From assembly GCA_020002185.1 (NCBI GenBank), contig CM034531.1, forward strand, positions 84,442,183 through 84,506,182: 64,000 nt of DNA, read 5' to 3'. Shown here one piece after another: positions 43,545 to 56,979 of the stretch (positions are counted from its first letter, which is position 1; each line of letters starts with the position of its first letter). The stretch comes from Paraescarpia echinospica (Eukaryota; Annelida; Polychaeta; Sabellida; Siboglinidae). A program made the translations under genes and the position numbers. The notes beneath the pieces were generated by a model. That model did no database searches and was not told the DNA's origin. It saw nothing but the letters and a program-made list of their open reading frames with translations.

Positions 43545-46412
43545 GTAAATGGTACATCCTTAGCTCTAACATTGAGTGAGACAAAAGGACATCTCCAGAT
43601 ACAAGGCTGCTTAAATGATACATCCTTGGCTCTAACAGTGAGTGAGACCACGTATCTCCAGATACAAGGCTGCTCAAATGATACATCCTTGGCTCTAACA
43701 GTGAGTGAGACCACGTATCTCCAGATACAAGGCTGCTCAAATGATACATCCTTGGCTCTAACAGTGAGTGAGACCACGTATCTCCAGATACAAGGCTGCT
43801 CAAATGATACATCCTTGGCTCTAACAGTGAGTGAGACCACGTATCTCCAGATACAAGGCTGCTCAAATGATACATCCTTGGCTCTAACAGTGAGTGAGAC
43901 ACAAGGCTGCTCAAATGGTATATCCTTGGCTCTAACAGTGAGTGAGACCATATATATCCAGATACAAGGCTGCTCAAATGGTACATCATTGGCTCTAACA
44001 GTGAGTGAGACCATATATCTCCAGATACAAGGCTGGTCAAATGGTACATCATTGGCTCTAACAGTGAGTGAGACCATATATCTCCAGATACAAGGCTGCG
44101 CAAATGGTACATCCTTGGCTCTAACAGTGAGTGAGACCATATATCTTCAGATACAAGGCTGCTCAAATGGTACATCATTGGCTCTAACAGTGAGTGAGAC
44201 CATACATCTCCAGATACAAGGCTGCTCAAATGATACATCCTTGGCTCTAACAGTGAGTGAGACCACGTATCTCCAGATACAAGGCTGCTCAAATGATACA
44301 TCCTTGGCTCTAACAGTGAGTGAGACCACGTATCTCCAGATACAAGGCTGCTCAAATGGTACATCCTTGGCTCTAACAGTGAGTGAGACCACGTATCTCC
44401 AGATACAAGGCTGCTCAAATGATACATCATTGGCTCTAACAGTGAGTGAGACCATATATCTCCAGATACAAGGCTGCTCAAATGATACATCATTGGCCCT
44501 AACAGTGAGTGAGACCATATATCTCCAGATACAAGGCTGCTCAAATGGTAAATCATTGGCCCTAACAGTGAGTGAGACCATATATCTCCAGATACAAGGC
44601 TGCTCAAATGATACATCATTGGCCCTAACAGTGAATGAGACCATATATCTCCAGATAGAAGGCTGCTCAAATGGTACATCATTGGCCCTAACAGTGAGTG
44701 AGACCATATATCTCCAGATACAAGGCTGCTCAAATGATACATCATTGGCCCTAACAGTGAGTGAGACCATATATCTCCAGATACAAGGCTGCTCAAATGG
44801 TAAATCATTGGCTCTAACAGTGAGTGAGACCATATATCTCCAGATACAAGGCTGCTCAAATGATACATCATTGGCCCTAACAGTGAGTGAGACCATATAT
44901 CTCCAGATACAAGGCTGCTCAAATGGTACATCATTGGCCCTAACAGTGAGTGAGACCACGTATCTCCAGATACAAAGCTGCTCAAATGGTACATCATTGG
45001 CTCTAACAGTGAGTGAGACCATATATCTCCAGATACAAGGCTGCTCAAATGGTACATCATTGGCCCTAACAGTGAGTGAGACCACGTATCTCCAGATATA
45101 AGGCTGCTCAAATGGTACATCCTTGGCTCTAACAGTAAGTGAGACCACGTATCTCCAGATACAAGGCTGCTCAAATGATACACCATTGGCTCTAACAGTG
45201 AGTGAGACCACGTATCTCCAGATACAAGGCTGCTCAAATGATACATCATTGGCTCTAACAGTGAGTGAGACCATATATCTCCAGATACAAGGCTGCTCAA
45301 ATGGTACATCATTGGCCCTAACAGTGAGTGAGACCATATATATCCAGATACAAGGCTGCTCAAATGATACATCATTGGCCCTAACAGTGAGTGAGACCAT
45401 ATATCTCCAGATACAAGGCTGCTCAAATGGTAAATCATTGGCTCTAACAGTGAGTGAGACCATATATCTCCAGATACAAGGCTGCTCAAATGATACATCA
45501 TTGGCCCTAACAGTGAGTGAGACCATATATCTCCAGATACAAGGCTGCTCAAATGGTACATCATTGGCCCTAACAGTGAGTGAGACCACGTATCTCCAGA
45601 TATAAGGCTGCTCAAATGGTACATCCTTGGCTCTAACAGTGAGTGAGACCACGTATATCCAGATACAAGGCTGCTCAAATGATACATCATTGGCTCTAAC
45701 AGTGAGTGAGACCATATATCTCCAGATACAAGGCTGCTCAAATGGTACATCATTGGCCCTAACAGTGAGTGAGACCACGTATCTCCAGATACAAGGCTGC
45801 TCAAATGGTACATCATTGGCTCTAACAGTGAGTGAGACCATATATCTCCAGATACAAGGCTGCTCAAATGGTACATCATTGGCCCTAACAGTGAGTGAGA
45901 CCACGTATCTCCAGATATAAGGCTGCTCAAATGGTACATCCTTGACTCTAACAGTAAGTGAGACCACGTATCTCCAGATACAAGGCTGCTCAAATGATAC
46001 ATCATTGGCTCTAACAGTGAGTGAGACCACATATCTCCAGATACAAGGCTGCTCAAATGATACATCATTGGCTCTAACAGTGAGTGAGACCATATATCTC
46101 CAGATACAAGGCTGCTCAAATGATACATCATTGGCCCTAACAGTGAGTGAGACCATATATATCCAGATACAAGGCTGCTCAAATGGTACATCATTGGCCC
46201 TAACAGTGAGTGAGACCACGTATCTCCAGATATAAGGCTGCTCAAATGGTACATCCTTGGCTCTAACAGTGAGTGAGACCACGTATCTCCAGATACAAGG
46301 CTGCTCAAATGATACATCCTTGGCTCTAACAGTGAGTGAGACCACGTATCTCCAGATATAAGGCTGCTCAAATGGTACATCCTTGACTCTAACAGTGAGT
46401 GAGACAACAGGA
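43545..46412. repeat. Minisatellite, 63-bp unit, about 45 copies (copy 1)
   Basis: The unit is AAGGCTGCTCAAATGGTACA, TCATTGGCTCTAACAGTGAG, TGAGACCATATATCTCCAGA, TAC. Units differ mainly at gg/ga-tac, cattg/ccttg, ggctc/ggccc and catat/cacgt, and form blocks. One short unit near 43,900 lacks part of the sequence. Because 63 is divisible by three, frames of 987 and 732 codons run on the minus strand and 509 on the plus strand. Each unit also has ACAGTGAGTGAG, which resembles a 5' splice donor. Coding is not supported. Confidence 0.95.
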
Positions 46413-46990
46413 CATCTCGAGAAAGCAGCACAGTGAAGACATCAAAGATGTAGGTGTTCCAGGTGTTGAAATTTGGGAAATGATGGGAGAGTGATCAATT
46501 GCTGTCCTAAATAATGCAGAGCAAGTTATTTTATATAAACTTAAAGTACTTAGATGACTCACATGCATGACAGATCCCTGTGCAAGTTGAATCCAGATTG
46601 TGCCTTTAGCAACAAACTAAGTTTTGCTGAATGCTTAGCATGATATCTCCAGGACATTTTCTCTACAGCCTATATCGAAGATTGCGTAAAACATTCCACA
46701 TTGTTTCAGGTACAAATGGGCATGTATGCCTTAAATATACTGTGTTTTAGTAGTGTCCTGAATCATCTAGGTTACAGCTAATTTTGGGTGTATGGTACAC
46801 CATAACACATAGATTGATGCAATTCGGATCGCTACTTGAATGCCAAAAATGTGTAAACCAAAATATTAATAAAGAACACATGCTGAGACATAAACAAGAT
46901 TCTTCAACTTTCAGGAGTGTGATACAAAAATTCCTAAATTGAAATTAGGTGCACAATCATGACTTATTTTTATTTACTTAGTCCCCTGAC
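46413..46990. other. Spacer and LINE 3' flank
   Basis: No gene recognised; 'aattttgggtgtatggtacacc' and other unique DNA. The last about 40 bp (TTATTTTTATTTACTTAGTC) may be the 3' UTR of the adjacent minus-strand LINE fragment. Confidence 0.3.
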
Positions 46991-47520
46991 CTACTTGGTC
47001 AACGGGGACATAAGTGATGCTGCAGCTGTGATGTTCCGCCATTCCTGTCTGTCAGCGGCTGGGATGAGGAGCTCTGGCATGGAGATGGCCGTCCATTTCA
47101 TAACACTGTCCATCCAGCTCTTCTTCTGATGTTTAAGGCGAGGTCTGCCCTCCGGGATGCCCTGCAGGATCGTCTTCGGGAGGCTAGCATGACGTGTTAC
47201 GTGTCCAAACCGTGTCAGTTTCCTTCTCTTGACAGTTGCCAGTAGAGGTTCTAGAGGCCCACCAGGGATGTGACCTTTCTCCGCACATGCTCATTGGTCT
47301 TATGATCCATGTAGGAGATGTGGAGGATCTTCCTCAAGCATTTGGTCTCGAATGCTTTGGTCTTTTTTCATCCTTAGCAAGGAGTGTCCAGATCTCACAT
47401 CCGCATAGAAAGATGTGTTGTACAAGTGATCTGTACAGGCTACACTTGGTTGTGAAGCATGTATTACTACTTCTCCAGATCCTCTCCAATCTTGCCATGG
47501 ATGCCATGGAGGCCTCAGCA
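46991..47520 (-). pseudogene. LINE reverse transcriptase C-terminal fragment, copy 1
   Basis: The minus strand encodes the end of an endonuclease-reverse transcriptase of the type common in marine invertebrates: LYRSLVQHIFLCGCEIWTLL, then (one frame away) KAFETKCLRKILHISYMDHK, PLLATVKRRKLTRFGHVTRH, and a last block MDSVMKWTAISMPELLIPAA, NITAAASLMSPLTK. The last block ends at TAG (46,991-46,993). One frameshift lies near 47,340. The polymerase active site is upstream and absent, so this is a 5'-truncated insertion. It belongs to a different family from the L2 element in the window. Duplicated at 61,978-62,507. Confidence 0.75.
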
Positions 47521-47744
47521 GCACAATCATAACAGTGTGCAAACGCAAGCGCAATCGAACTCCTCTAAATCAAGGCCTGGATGGATTGGAAAGCAGTGAC
47601 AATATATCTACCCCACTTTGACACAATCCGCACCCAATGACCGCTACCTTTGGTAGACCTCCTTACCCTCACCTGGCCACCCCACCTGCCCTAGGTATGT
47701 CAACAAACCGCTGTCACACATCAAGCACAAGGTTTTTTACTTAC
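47521..47744. other. Unassigned spacer
   Basis: Moderately GC-rich CCACC/CCTCACC-rich DNA; no gene recognised. Confidence 0.3.
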
Positions 47745-47807
47745 GTAATCGCAGACATTTTTAATGAAGCCAACGTCGCTGACACTACCCAGCCTAAGCT
47801 CCATTAC
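47745..47807 (-). CDS. Candidate short exon, unknown protein (low confidence)
   Basis: A 63-bp open segment lies on the minus strand between an acceptor-like CTGTCCCCTATAG and a consensus donor GTAAGT (47,739-47,744), in phase 0 at both ends. It reads MELRLGSVSDVGFIKNVCDY after a Val codon. The Met could also be an initiator. I do not recognise it, and 21 open codons can arise by chance. An identical copy lies at 62,732-62,794. Confidence 0.25.
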
Positions 47808-49860
47808 CTATAGGGGACAGTTTTTTAGCATGAAGATTCAAGACTTACCTCCCCTAACCTTGCCTTGCCATCCCGTGCCACTCAACCACACCAGGTGGGC
47901 CCAGTTCCACACAAAAACTCACCACACATTTTTCCCAGTGACCCAAAAGAGGTGATCGTTACGTATTTTATATAATCTGTGACCTAGTGAGGTTGACGCA
48001 ACACACAAATGTCATTGTGTCATGAAGCATCGGTTGTGCCTGAAGTATTATAAGCTGCACTCGAGTGATTATAACTTATTAGTAGGTCACGCCTGTGCCA
48101 ACCAACCGTAGCCAGATATTGGAAATCTCCCTGACTGGACTGAGGTCTCTAGTGCACATTGGCTGATTTAAAAGGAGGCAGTCTGTTCCTATTTTTCATT
48201 TATTAATTAATATAATATTTTAAAAACTATTATTAGTAAAACCACGGAAACATATTCCAGGGATCAACCTAGAAAGACATGCATGTGTCCTTTGGGCACA
48301 TCAGAGATAGAACTATCTGCCTTTTTTAAATTTGATGTGACCCCAAATCACTTGAATAAAATTGTATTAATTAATTTGCTATTAGGTACGTAATCATCAG
48401 CTATTATTTAACTTGTTAAGAATTCTCTTCAGGACTGCCTATATTTCTGGATACAAAATATATAACCATAAATATCAAAGTGCTCAGAAATGTGGGTTTT
48501 TTCCAAAACCTGTAATATTACAAAACTGGTGTTCGTTCTTCAGTAGCAAAGATGACCATCTTCATCATCATCCATGGTCTTGCACAGATATTTTATCAAT
48601 AAAAAGTTATACTTATACAAAGTAAGGTATATTTCTTACAGAATTTAACTCTCTAACTAAGGTACATTAGAACTATCCCATTATTTCTTCATGTAATGAT
48701 TTTATTATGTTGTTATGGTTGTTCTAGTTTCAGGTCCAGAACAGTTTGTTTTGACAATTTTCCCTGACTCAAGGTGATCAGGGAAAGGAAACCCATTCAC
48801 AAAAAGTCAGATAAAAATCAAATAACATGATACAGCTCAATGAAACTTGTTTTGATGTCCACATATCAAATTTATCTTCCAGGTGTTCATATTTTTATTT
48901 GCCCGAGTTATTTTTTCAATTTTGTGCTTGGCTCCTGCCAGGTGCTAAACTGTCAAAACAACACTTTTCCTCATTTTAAAAACATGATAACTCGAAAACT
49001 ATCATTCACATCTATCTCACATTTTGCGTACTAATTGTAAATGTTGTTATCCTTGGACGGGTGTAATATTATGAGATTCAAGATATTAATTAAAAAGTTG
49101 TATTAGATGAAAAATGGCATTTTATAAGAAAATGTTTGCCCGATCCTAATTTAAATAACTCCATTCAGGCCATTGTTCTGTTTGTTGTCCGTGTGGCCCT
49201 TGTCTGTGTTCGGGCACAGACTGGAGCAAACCGGAGTGCTATTTGGGCTTCAAAATGCACTAAGGCTTAAGACGCAATTATTTTTACAACATAAATATGC
49301 CTAGGATGATGTGGAATGATTAAAATTTAGGCAAAACTAGTTAATAACGGCAAAATCGTGGTGGGCCCAGATTCTACACAAGTGCCCCTCAATTTTCTCA
49401 GATCTCTCAGACACGTTTTTACACGTGTCTTTTGGGCACACGTGGGAAAAAATAAGCTGCATTCCAGCATACAAAATGACGTGGAGCACTCCAAGGGAAT
49501 CCAGTATTCAAACAGTAAATAAAATCGAGACTGACAGATTTAATTTACCAAACATGAAACATTGACTAATATTTTTATTTGTTTTATTTATACATATTTA
49601 CCTGTTAGAATGTCTTAAAACCTTGAGGTATGTTTATATATCGTGCTATACCCAGGTACTATAAATGATGGACTACATAGACCAAAATTACAATCTGATA
49701 AGCTTTTTATATACCCATCCTTTCACAAATGGTACAGAAAAGTGGTGTGTTTCGCAGTGTCTATTATTGGAAACATGGTAGGTCACAGTAGTAAAAAAGC
49801 ACTGGCGCCACACAAAGGTAATCAAAGATTTGTTAACCCATTCAACAAGAAAGATGACTC
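47808..49860. other. Unassigned spacer with a dispersed repeat at 49,219-49,405
   Basis: No gene recognised. The part up to 49,013 is duplicated to the window end. At 49,219-49,405 lies a diverged relative of 5,877-6,090 with one module inverted. The sequence stops at the assembly gap. Confidence 0.4.
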
Positions 49861-50860
49861 NNNNNNNNNNNNNNNNNNNNNNNNNNNNNNNNNNNNNNNN
49901 NNNNNNNNNNNNNNNNNNNNNNNNNNNNNNNNNNNNNNNNNNNNNNNNNNNNNNNNNNNNNNNNNNNNNNNNNNNNNNNNNNNNNNNNNNNNNNNNNNNN
50001 NNNNNNNNNNNNNNNNNNNNNNNNNNNNNNNNNNNNNNNNNNNNNNNNNNNNNNNNNNNNNNNNNNNNNNNNNNNNNNNNNNNNNNNNNNNNNNNNNNNN
50101 NNNNNNNNNNNNNNNNNNNNNNNNNNNNNNNNNNNNNNNNNNNNNNNNNNNNNNNNNNNNNNNNNNNNNNNNNNNNNNNNNNNNNNNNNNNNNNNNNNNN
50201 NNNNNNNNNNNNNNNNNNNNNNNNNNNNNNNNNNNNNNNNNNNNNNNNNNNNNNNNNNNNNNNNNNNNNNNNNNNNNNNNNNNNNNNNNNNNNNNNNNNN
50301 NNNNNNNNNNNNNNNNNNNNNNNNNNNNNNNNNNNNNNNNNNNNNNNNNNNNNNNNNNNNNNNNNNNNNNNNNNNNNNNNNNNNNNNNNNNNNNNNNNNN
50401 NNNNNNNNNNNNNNNNNNNNNNNNNNNNNNNNNNNNNNNNNNNNNNNNNNNNNNNNNNNNNNNNNNNNNNNNNNNNNNNNNNNNNNNNNNNNNNNNNNNN
50501 NNNNNNNNNNNNNNNNNNNNNNNNNNNNNNNNNNNNNNNNNNNNNNNNNNNNNNNNNNNNNNNNNNNNNNNNNNNNNNNNNNNNNNNNNNNNNNNNNNNN
50601 NNNNNNNNNNNNNNNNNNNNNNNNNNNNNNNNNNNNNNNNNNNNNNNNNNNNNNNNNNNNNNNNNNNNNNNNNNNNNNNNNNNNNNNNNNNNNNNNNNNN
50701 NNNNNNNNNNNNNNNNNNNNNNNNNNNNNNNNNNNNNNNNNNNNNNNNNNNNNNNNNNNNNNNNNNNNNNNNNNNNNNNNNNNNNNNNNNNNNNNNNNNN
50801 NNNNNNNNNNNNNNNNNNNNNNNNNNNNNNNNNNNNNNNNNNNNNNNNNNNNNNNNNNNN
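49861..50860. other. Assembly gap, exactly 1,000 N
   Basis: A run of exactly 1,000 undetermined bases, a conventional fixed-size scaffold gap. Its true length is unknown. It separates the two near-identical halves of the window, and frames crossing it are meaningless. Confidence 1.
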
Positions 50861-51864
50861 GTTGCAGTTGTCTACAAGTCTGGCTTCACTACGCGACATC
50901 TCGAGATGCTGAAATCAAAGACATTTGAATCGATGTGTCTACAACTCAGCAATGACACTCAGTCTGTTCGTCTTCTTGTCGTCTATCGCCCCCGCCAAAC
51001 TCCAAGAATGGCTTTACAACTGCGGAATTTCTCCTAGAATTTTGTGATTTGTTGGACTCCATGTCGATGTATACGTCAAACATGCTGATCGCAGGTGATT
51101 TTAACTTCCACATGGACAATACATCAGACAATGACACTAAGCGCTTTCAAAACATTCTAAATGCAGCAGATCTTACTCAGCACGTGGAAATCCCGACGCA
51201 TGTTGCCGGACATACCATCGACCTGCTTATAACGCGTTCATCTGATACGTTTCTGAACAATATACGAACAGACATCCCATACATGTCAGACCACTCGGCA
51301 ATTCATTGCACACTACAACTCGTGAAACCACCAAACGTCCGGGTAACGACGACGAGTCGAAATTATCGACATATCAATACCACTGCAATATGTGATGAAA
51401 TCCGTTCGTTGCTACTGTCAAATCATCTGTCTGATGACATGAACCATGCTGTTGACATGTACAATGAAACCATTGCGGCTATCATTGACAAGCAAGCACC
51501 GTTAAAGAACCGCACAGTGATTGTACGACCACACACGCCATGGTATAATGATGGCATACGATCGCAAAAGTGTGTTACACGACAACTGGAAAGAACATGG
51601 AGAAAATCTGGACTGGAGTCTGACAGGCTTGCCTACTGCCTCCAGCGCCAGCACGTCACTTCGTCTGTGCACTGTGCAAAACTTGAATACCACACGAATC
51701 AAATTGCTGATGCATCTGGTGACCAGAAGCAGCTGTTCAAGATTGTTGCCAAGCTCCTACACACTGATAATGGCACACCACTACCGCCATGTGACTCGTC
51801 TGACACACTGGCAATGTGGTTTCTTTCTTCTCAGAAAAGATCTCGAAAATTTGGTCTGAACTGA
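50861..51864 (+). pseudogene. L2 LINE endonuclease and linker, copy 2
   Basis: GDFN and SDH are intact in the frame from 51,049 to 51,864; the preceding frame ends at 51,037. It looks identical to 36,199-37,202, including both frame breaks, which therefore predate the duplication. The TETWL motif would fall in the gap. Confidence 0.8.
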
Positions 51865-53508
51865 ATCAGAATGTCATCACTGTAAATGCCTCTGCTGATG
51901 ATGCACCGCAGACATGTCTGCTGACTGCATTTGAGCCAGCCACTGAGGCTGAAATTAGAATGTTGTTGAAGTCATCGCCAGTGAAATCTTGTGAACTTGA
52001 TCCCATTCCGACATGGCTTCTTAGAGACTGTGCGCACGATGTTGTACCTGTGCTCATGACAATTGTTAACCTGTCTCTGAGAACGGGGGTAATGCCTTCA
52101 CACTTGAAGGAAGCGCACATCAGGCCAGTACTCAAGAAACCGAGTCTAGACAAAACTGTCTTGAATAACTACCGACCCATGTCAAATCTACCCTATCTAT
52201 CGAAGACAATAGAACGTGTCGTTGCTGCGAGATTGTCAGCTCACATGTCAGAGCACGATCTCTGTGAGCCCTATCAGTCAGCGTACAAGCCGAATCACAG
52301 CGTTGAGACGGCCCTTGTCTGAGTGCAGAATCACATCCTGCACGCAATGGACAATCAGCATGTTATCATCATGGTTCTCCTTGATCTATCGGCTGCGTTT
52401 GACACCGTCGACCATGAAGTGATGTTGCATAGACTCTCACATGATATCGGAGTGGTCCAAGATGCACTGGACTGGTTTAAATCATACCTAAGAGACAGAG
52501 TCCAGTCTGTCTACATTCATGGTGCTACATCGCCTGCTCGTCCTCTGGTATACGGGGTACCACAAGGCTCCGTGCTGGGTCCTCAGCTGTTCTCCATCTA
52601 TGTAGCACCAGTTGCTAAGATTATTCGCAAGTACAATTTGATGTGTCATTTCTACGCGGATGATACTAAAATCTACATTCCCGTGAAACCACACCAAGAG
52701 GAAATTGCTGCGGCAGTCGTCCGTATTGAAGAATGTGTAGCGGAGATCAGGACGTGGATGGTGACAAACTTTTTAAAGTTGAATGACTCAAAGACAGAAG
52801 TCATTGTGCTCGGCTCTGCGCAACAACTAAAAAAAATTGAGCTGCGCACACTATGCATTGGAGACTGTTTGGTCACTGTAACTCAGAATGTACGGAACCT
52901 TGGTGTACAGTTCGATGCCGAGATGAAGATGGAGACGCACGTGACTGCTGTCTGTAGATCTGCAATTTTCCATCTCCGAAATATTGCAAGAATAAGACGT
53001 TATCTAACGCCTGCAGCGACGGAACAAGTCATACATGCGTTTGTTACCAGCAGACTTGACGTAGGCAATGCATTACTCCACCGACTGCCTGTGAAACAAC
53101 TAGAACGGTTGCAGAGAGTACAGAACTGGGCGGCCCGCCTTGTCGACGGCGCCAGGAAGTTCTGTCATGTCACACCTCTATTGATGAAGCTGCACTGGCT
53201 GCCAATAGCAGTTAGAGTAGAGTATAAGATACTTCTACTCACGCACCGAGCACTGACTGGCTGTGCACCACAGTATATCACCAAATGTTTGAACAGACGT
53301 CAGCCAACTCGATTGTTGCGCTGCAGTGAACACAATCATTTATGTGTACCACGTGCATCGCGTCGCTGAGGTGATAGATCCTTTTGCGTGGCAAACACTA
53401 TGGAACTTGCTGCCGAAAAAGCTGACTGCAACAAGAATGACAAACACTGATTTTAAATCAAACCTTAAAACTTATCTGTTTTCCCGAACATTCTGTACGG
53501 CACCGTGA
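51816..53508 (+). pseudogene. L2 LINE reverse transcriptase, copy 2, two nonsense changes and a 5-bp deletion
   Basis: Matches 37,154-38,851 except for a TGT-to-TGA change at 52,320-52,322 (codon 169), a TGG-to-TGA change ending the frame at 53,369, and a 5-bp deletion near 53,394. A Val-to-Met change at 52,179 and one silent change were also noticed. The YADD site (52,653-52,664) is present. The lesions split the protein into pieces of 168 and about 348 codons plus a short tail. Confidence 0.85.
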
Positions 53509-54302
53509 GCAACGATTGTTGGAACGGCGCAATATAAATGTCACGATTTTATTTGATTTGAATATAATTATTCATTAGTTATGGTTCTTAATTACACATT
53601 AAAATATTCTTAGCTAGACACAATTTAAATTAAAACTTTTTTGTTAGAACTAGCCAATGATATGTCGAGATGTCAATGGCTAGTAAACACAGAAGAAGTT
53701 CTTTTGGCCACCAACGATAGTAATCCACTGTTAAGATTGCGCAAAAAAGGAGGCAAAGGTTTGTGTCATGTCAAAGAGAAAGCATCTGTTAATGAGGCAG
53801 TCTCACCAGTACCCAGTACACAATGCATGACATTACTAATTTAAAACAATATAAACTCAATACTTTGTTCACATGCATTCTTCTTGGTTTGGCAAATTTA
53901 TATTAAAAAGCTATTTCCCAAGTGTTTTAATTTGTTCTTTATACTAGTGTGCAATTACCAAAGAACTGCCAAGCTGGTCATGGTAGGTACATGCATTCCT
54001 AACCAAAAGATTACAAACTCTCTTACGGGCCCAGAACTATACTAGTACTGCATTAACCTTCAACCTACGACCTTGCTCCTCATCATTAGGTGCATTTCTC
54101 CACTGTGAGTATTGTTATCTCTGACAACACAATTTAAACAACTGTGTAACAAGAAAGAAGATGTGCTCAGCCTGCACTGGATGGGCATAAACCAGGCAGT
54201 TTGTTTAGATAAATAAGACATGTCTGGTGGCTTTCTTGGTGCATTCTCCTTGAGAGAATACCAGTGTAACATTCTAATCTGACGAGGTTAACAGGAGCAA
54301 AA

Positions 54303-55585
54303 TGACAAAGTATATTAACATGCCACCACATACACATCATGTCAACTAAGTATCTTAACACACCACCATATACACACCATGTCAACTAAGTATCATAACA
54401 CACCACCACATACACATCCTGTCAACTAAGTATCTTAACACACCACCACATACACACCATGCCAACTAAGTATCTTAACACACAACCACATACACACCAT
54501 GTCAACTAAGTATCATAACACACCACCATATACACACCATGTCAACTAAGTATCATAACACACCACCACATACACACCATGTCAACTAAGTATCATAACA
54601 CACCATCACATACACATCCTGTCAACTAAGTATCTTAACACACCACCACATACACACCATGCCAACTAAGTATCTTAACACACAACCACATACACACCCT
54701 GTCAACTAAGTATCATAACACACTACCACATACACACCCTGTCAACTAAGTATCTTAACACATCACCACATACACACCATGTCAACTAAGTATCATAACA
54801 CACAACCACATACACACCATGTCAACTAACTAAGTATCTTAACACACAACCACATACACACCCTGTCAACTAAGTATCTTAACACACCACCACATACACA
54901 CCATGTCAACTAAGTATCTTAACACACCACCACATACATACCATGCCAACTAAGTATCTTAACATACCACCACATACACACCATGCCAACTAAATATCTT
55001 AACACACCACCACATACACACTCTGTCAACTAAGTATCTTAACACACCACCATATACACACCATGTCAACTAAATATCATAACACACAACCACATACACA
55101 CCATGTCAACTAAGTATCATAACACACCATCACATACACATCCTGTCAACTAAGTATCTTAACACACCACCACATACACACCATGCCAACTAAGTATCTT
55201 AACACACAACCACATACACACCCTGTCAACTAAGTATCTTAACACACAACTACATACACACCCTGTCAACTAAGTATCTTAACACACCACCACATACACA
55301 CCATGTCAACTAAGTATCTTAACACACCACCACATAATACCATGCCAACAAAGTATCTTAACATACCACCACATACACACCATGCCAACTAAGTATCTTA
55401 ACACACCACCACATACACACCCTGTCAACTAAGTATCTTAACACACCACCACATACACACCCTGTCAACTAAGTATCTTAACACACCACCATATACACAC
55501 CATGTCAACTAAATATCATAACACACCACCACATACACACCCTGTCAACTAAGTATCTTAACACACCACCACATACACACCATGT
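54303..55585. repeat. Minisatellite, 40-bp unit, about 32 copies (copy 2)
   Basis: Same unit, length and internal irregularities as 39,646-40,928. Confidence 0.9.
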
Positions 55586-56793
55586 GATGGATCAATTTCA
55601 TCACCAGACCTGGGTTCAATTCATTTTTATTCAATTCAAATTAAATGTTAATTCAAATCGGGATCATTAGCAAACAGTACCCCTTTAAGTTGTTTAATTA
55701 AGCACAAGCCAGGAAGTCCAGCCAGGAAGACCATAATAAAATGCCTGCTTTGTTCTTCTAAGAGACAGTGCTAAGCAGGCCTTATGCCAAGTACTGCAAT
55801 CTGACTCAGTGTTCTGAAAGGTGATATTGACTCAAGTCAGACAACCTGCACCAGTACAGTATAGTTTGGTACCACCTTGCAGTTTAGCTAAAGACCAAAG
55901 GGGATGCTGAACTCTGAACATGGGCAAGTGCTAATTCACCTCTCAGCAAACAGTAATTTTGGTTTCTGGTGGTCAATCAGAACTTAGCAGCTCTTTTCTA
56001 TGCTACAGGCTGTACTGGAAAAAATTGGGGTACATAGGGACTGAGAGAGCAGAGAACTGGTAGACAAAGAATTGCAACCTGTGTTTTGTCTTGTGACAAA
56101 TCCTTTGTGCCTATAAATACTAGTAATTCTGCTGTTGGTTGTTTTATTTTGGTCTTTGACCAAAAGACATATCCAAACAATTTACAATTTAATGCATATT
56201 TTGTAATTGATACATGTCAATTTTTTTTATAGAAAAACGATGTAAATTTATTTTCCGTTTCAACCAATTCATTCAATTCATCTTACTTTGCGAGATTAAA
56301 TTCCAATTCAATCTGTTTTGATTTTATTCAATTCCAATTCAATTAATGCATTATTACAAATTAAAGTAATTATAAAAGGGTCTGGAGAATACTACACAAG
56401 GAAATGTAATCAGAGTCAATCATCCTGACTGCATCTTAAACAAAGCAGGTGAGTTTTTAAACAAACTTAACAATTGCGTTCTCACTAATGGAGAACTGTA
56501 ATACTGTCAGAAACTGTTTTCTTGAGAAATAACAAATATAAGACAAACATATTATATGTTGAGACATGAAGTTGTCATGTCAACATTCCACGTTTTTACA
56601 TGGATTAGCTGCAACACAGTTGACAAGATTTATGCAGTTCATGTTAACCTATATGTTAAGTCATGTGACCTCTGTTACACTTCCTGAACTTTAAAACAAA
56701 CAAGTTTTTGTCGCAAGAATAAACAAGACTTCATCCTAGTCATTTTGTCTGAACATTGAGCTAACGTTTCTTGAACATTGTCACAGTTGAACC
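55586..56793. other. Spacer with TTCAATTC-rich arms (copy 2)
   Basis: Equivalent of 40,929-42,136; no difference was noticed by eye. Confidence 0.35.
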
Positions 56794-56979
56794 AGATGTG
56801 TAGAGCTTCAAGGGAGTACCTGACAGATGTGTAGAGCTTCAAGGGAGTACCTGACAGATGTGTAGAGCTTCAAGGGAGTACCTGACAGATGTGTAGAGCT
56901 TCAAGGGAGTACCTGACAGATGTGTAGAGCTTCAAGGGAGTACCTGACAGATGTGTAGAGCTTCAAGGGAGTACCTGAC
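56794..56979. repeat. Tandem array, 31-bp unit, six copies (copy 2)
   Basis: Six perfect copies of the unit that occurs four times at 42,137. Confidence 0.95.

Larger units (their letters stand above)
50861..53572 (+). mobile_element. L2/CR1-type LINE, copy 2, 5' part hidden by the gap
   Basis: Begins within the endonuclease (VAVVYKSGFTTRH) and continues to the same GCGCAATATAAATG 3' end. It carries the same endonuclease and linker frameshifts as copy 1 and additional damage of its own in the reverse transcriptase. Confidence 0.85.

Noticed and set aside
43468..46431. 987-codon and 732-codon minus-strand frames and 509-codon plus-strand frame (and the 1,077/837/599-codon equivalents at 58,185-61,418)
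   Set aside because: They are read-through of a 63-bp tandem repeat whose length is divisible by three; all three are open over the same DNA, with no start context, splice support or domain.
49643..51037. 464-, 403- and 360-codon frames spanning the N run
   Set aside because: Undetermined bases produce artificial open frames; only the right-hand edge is real LINE endonuclease sequence.
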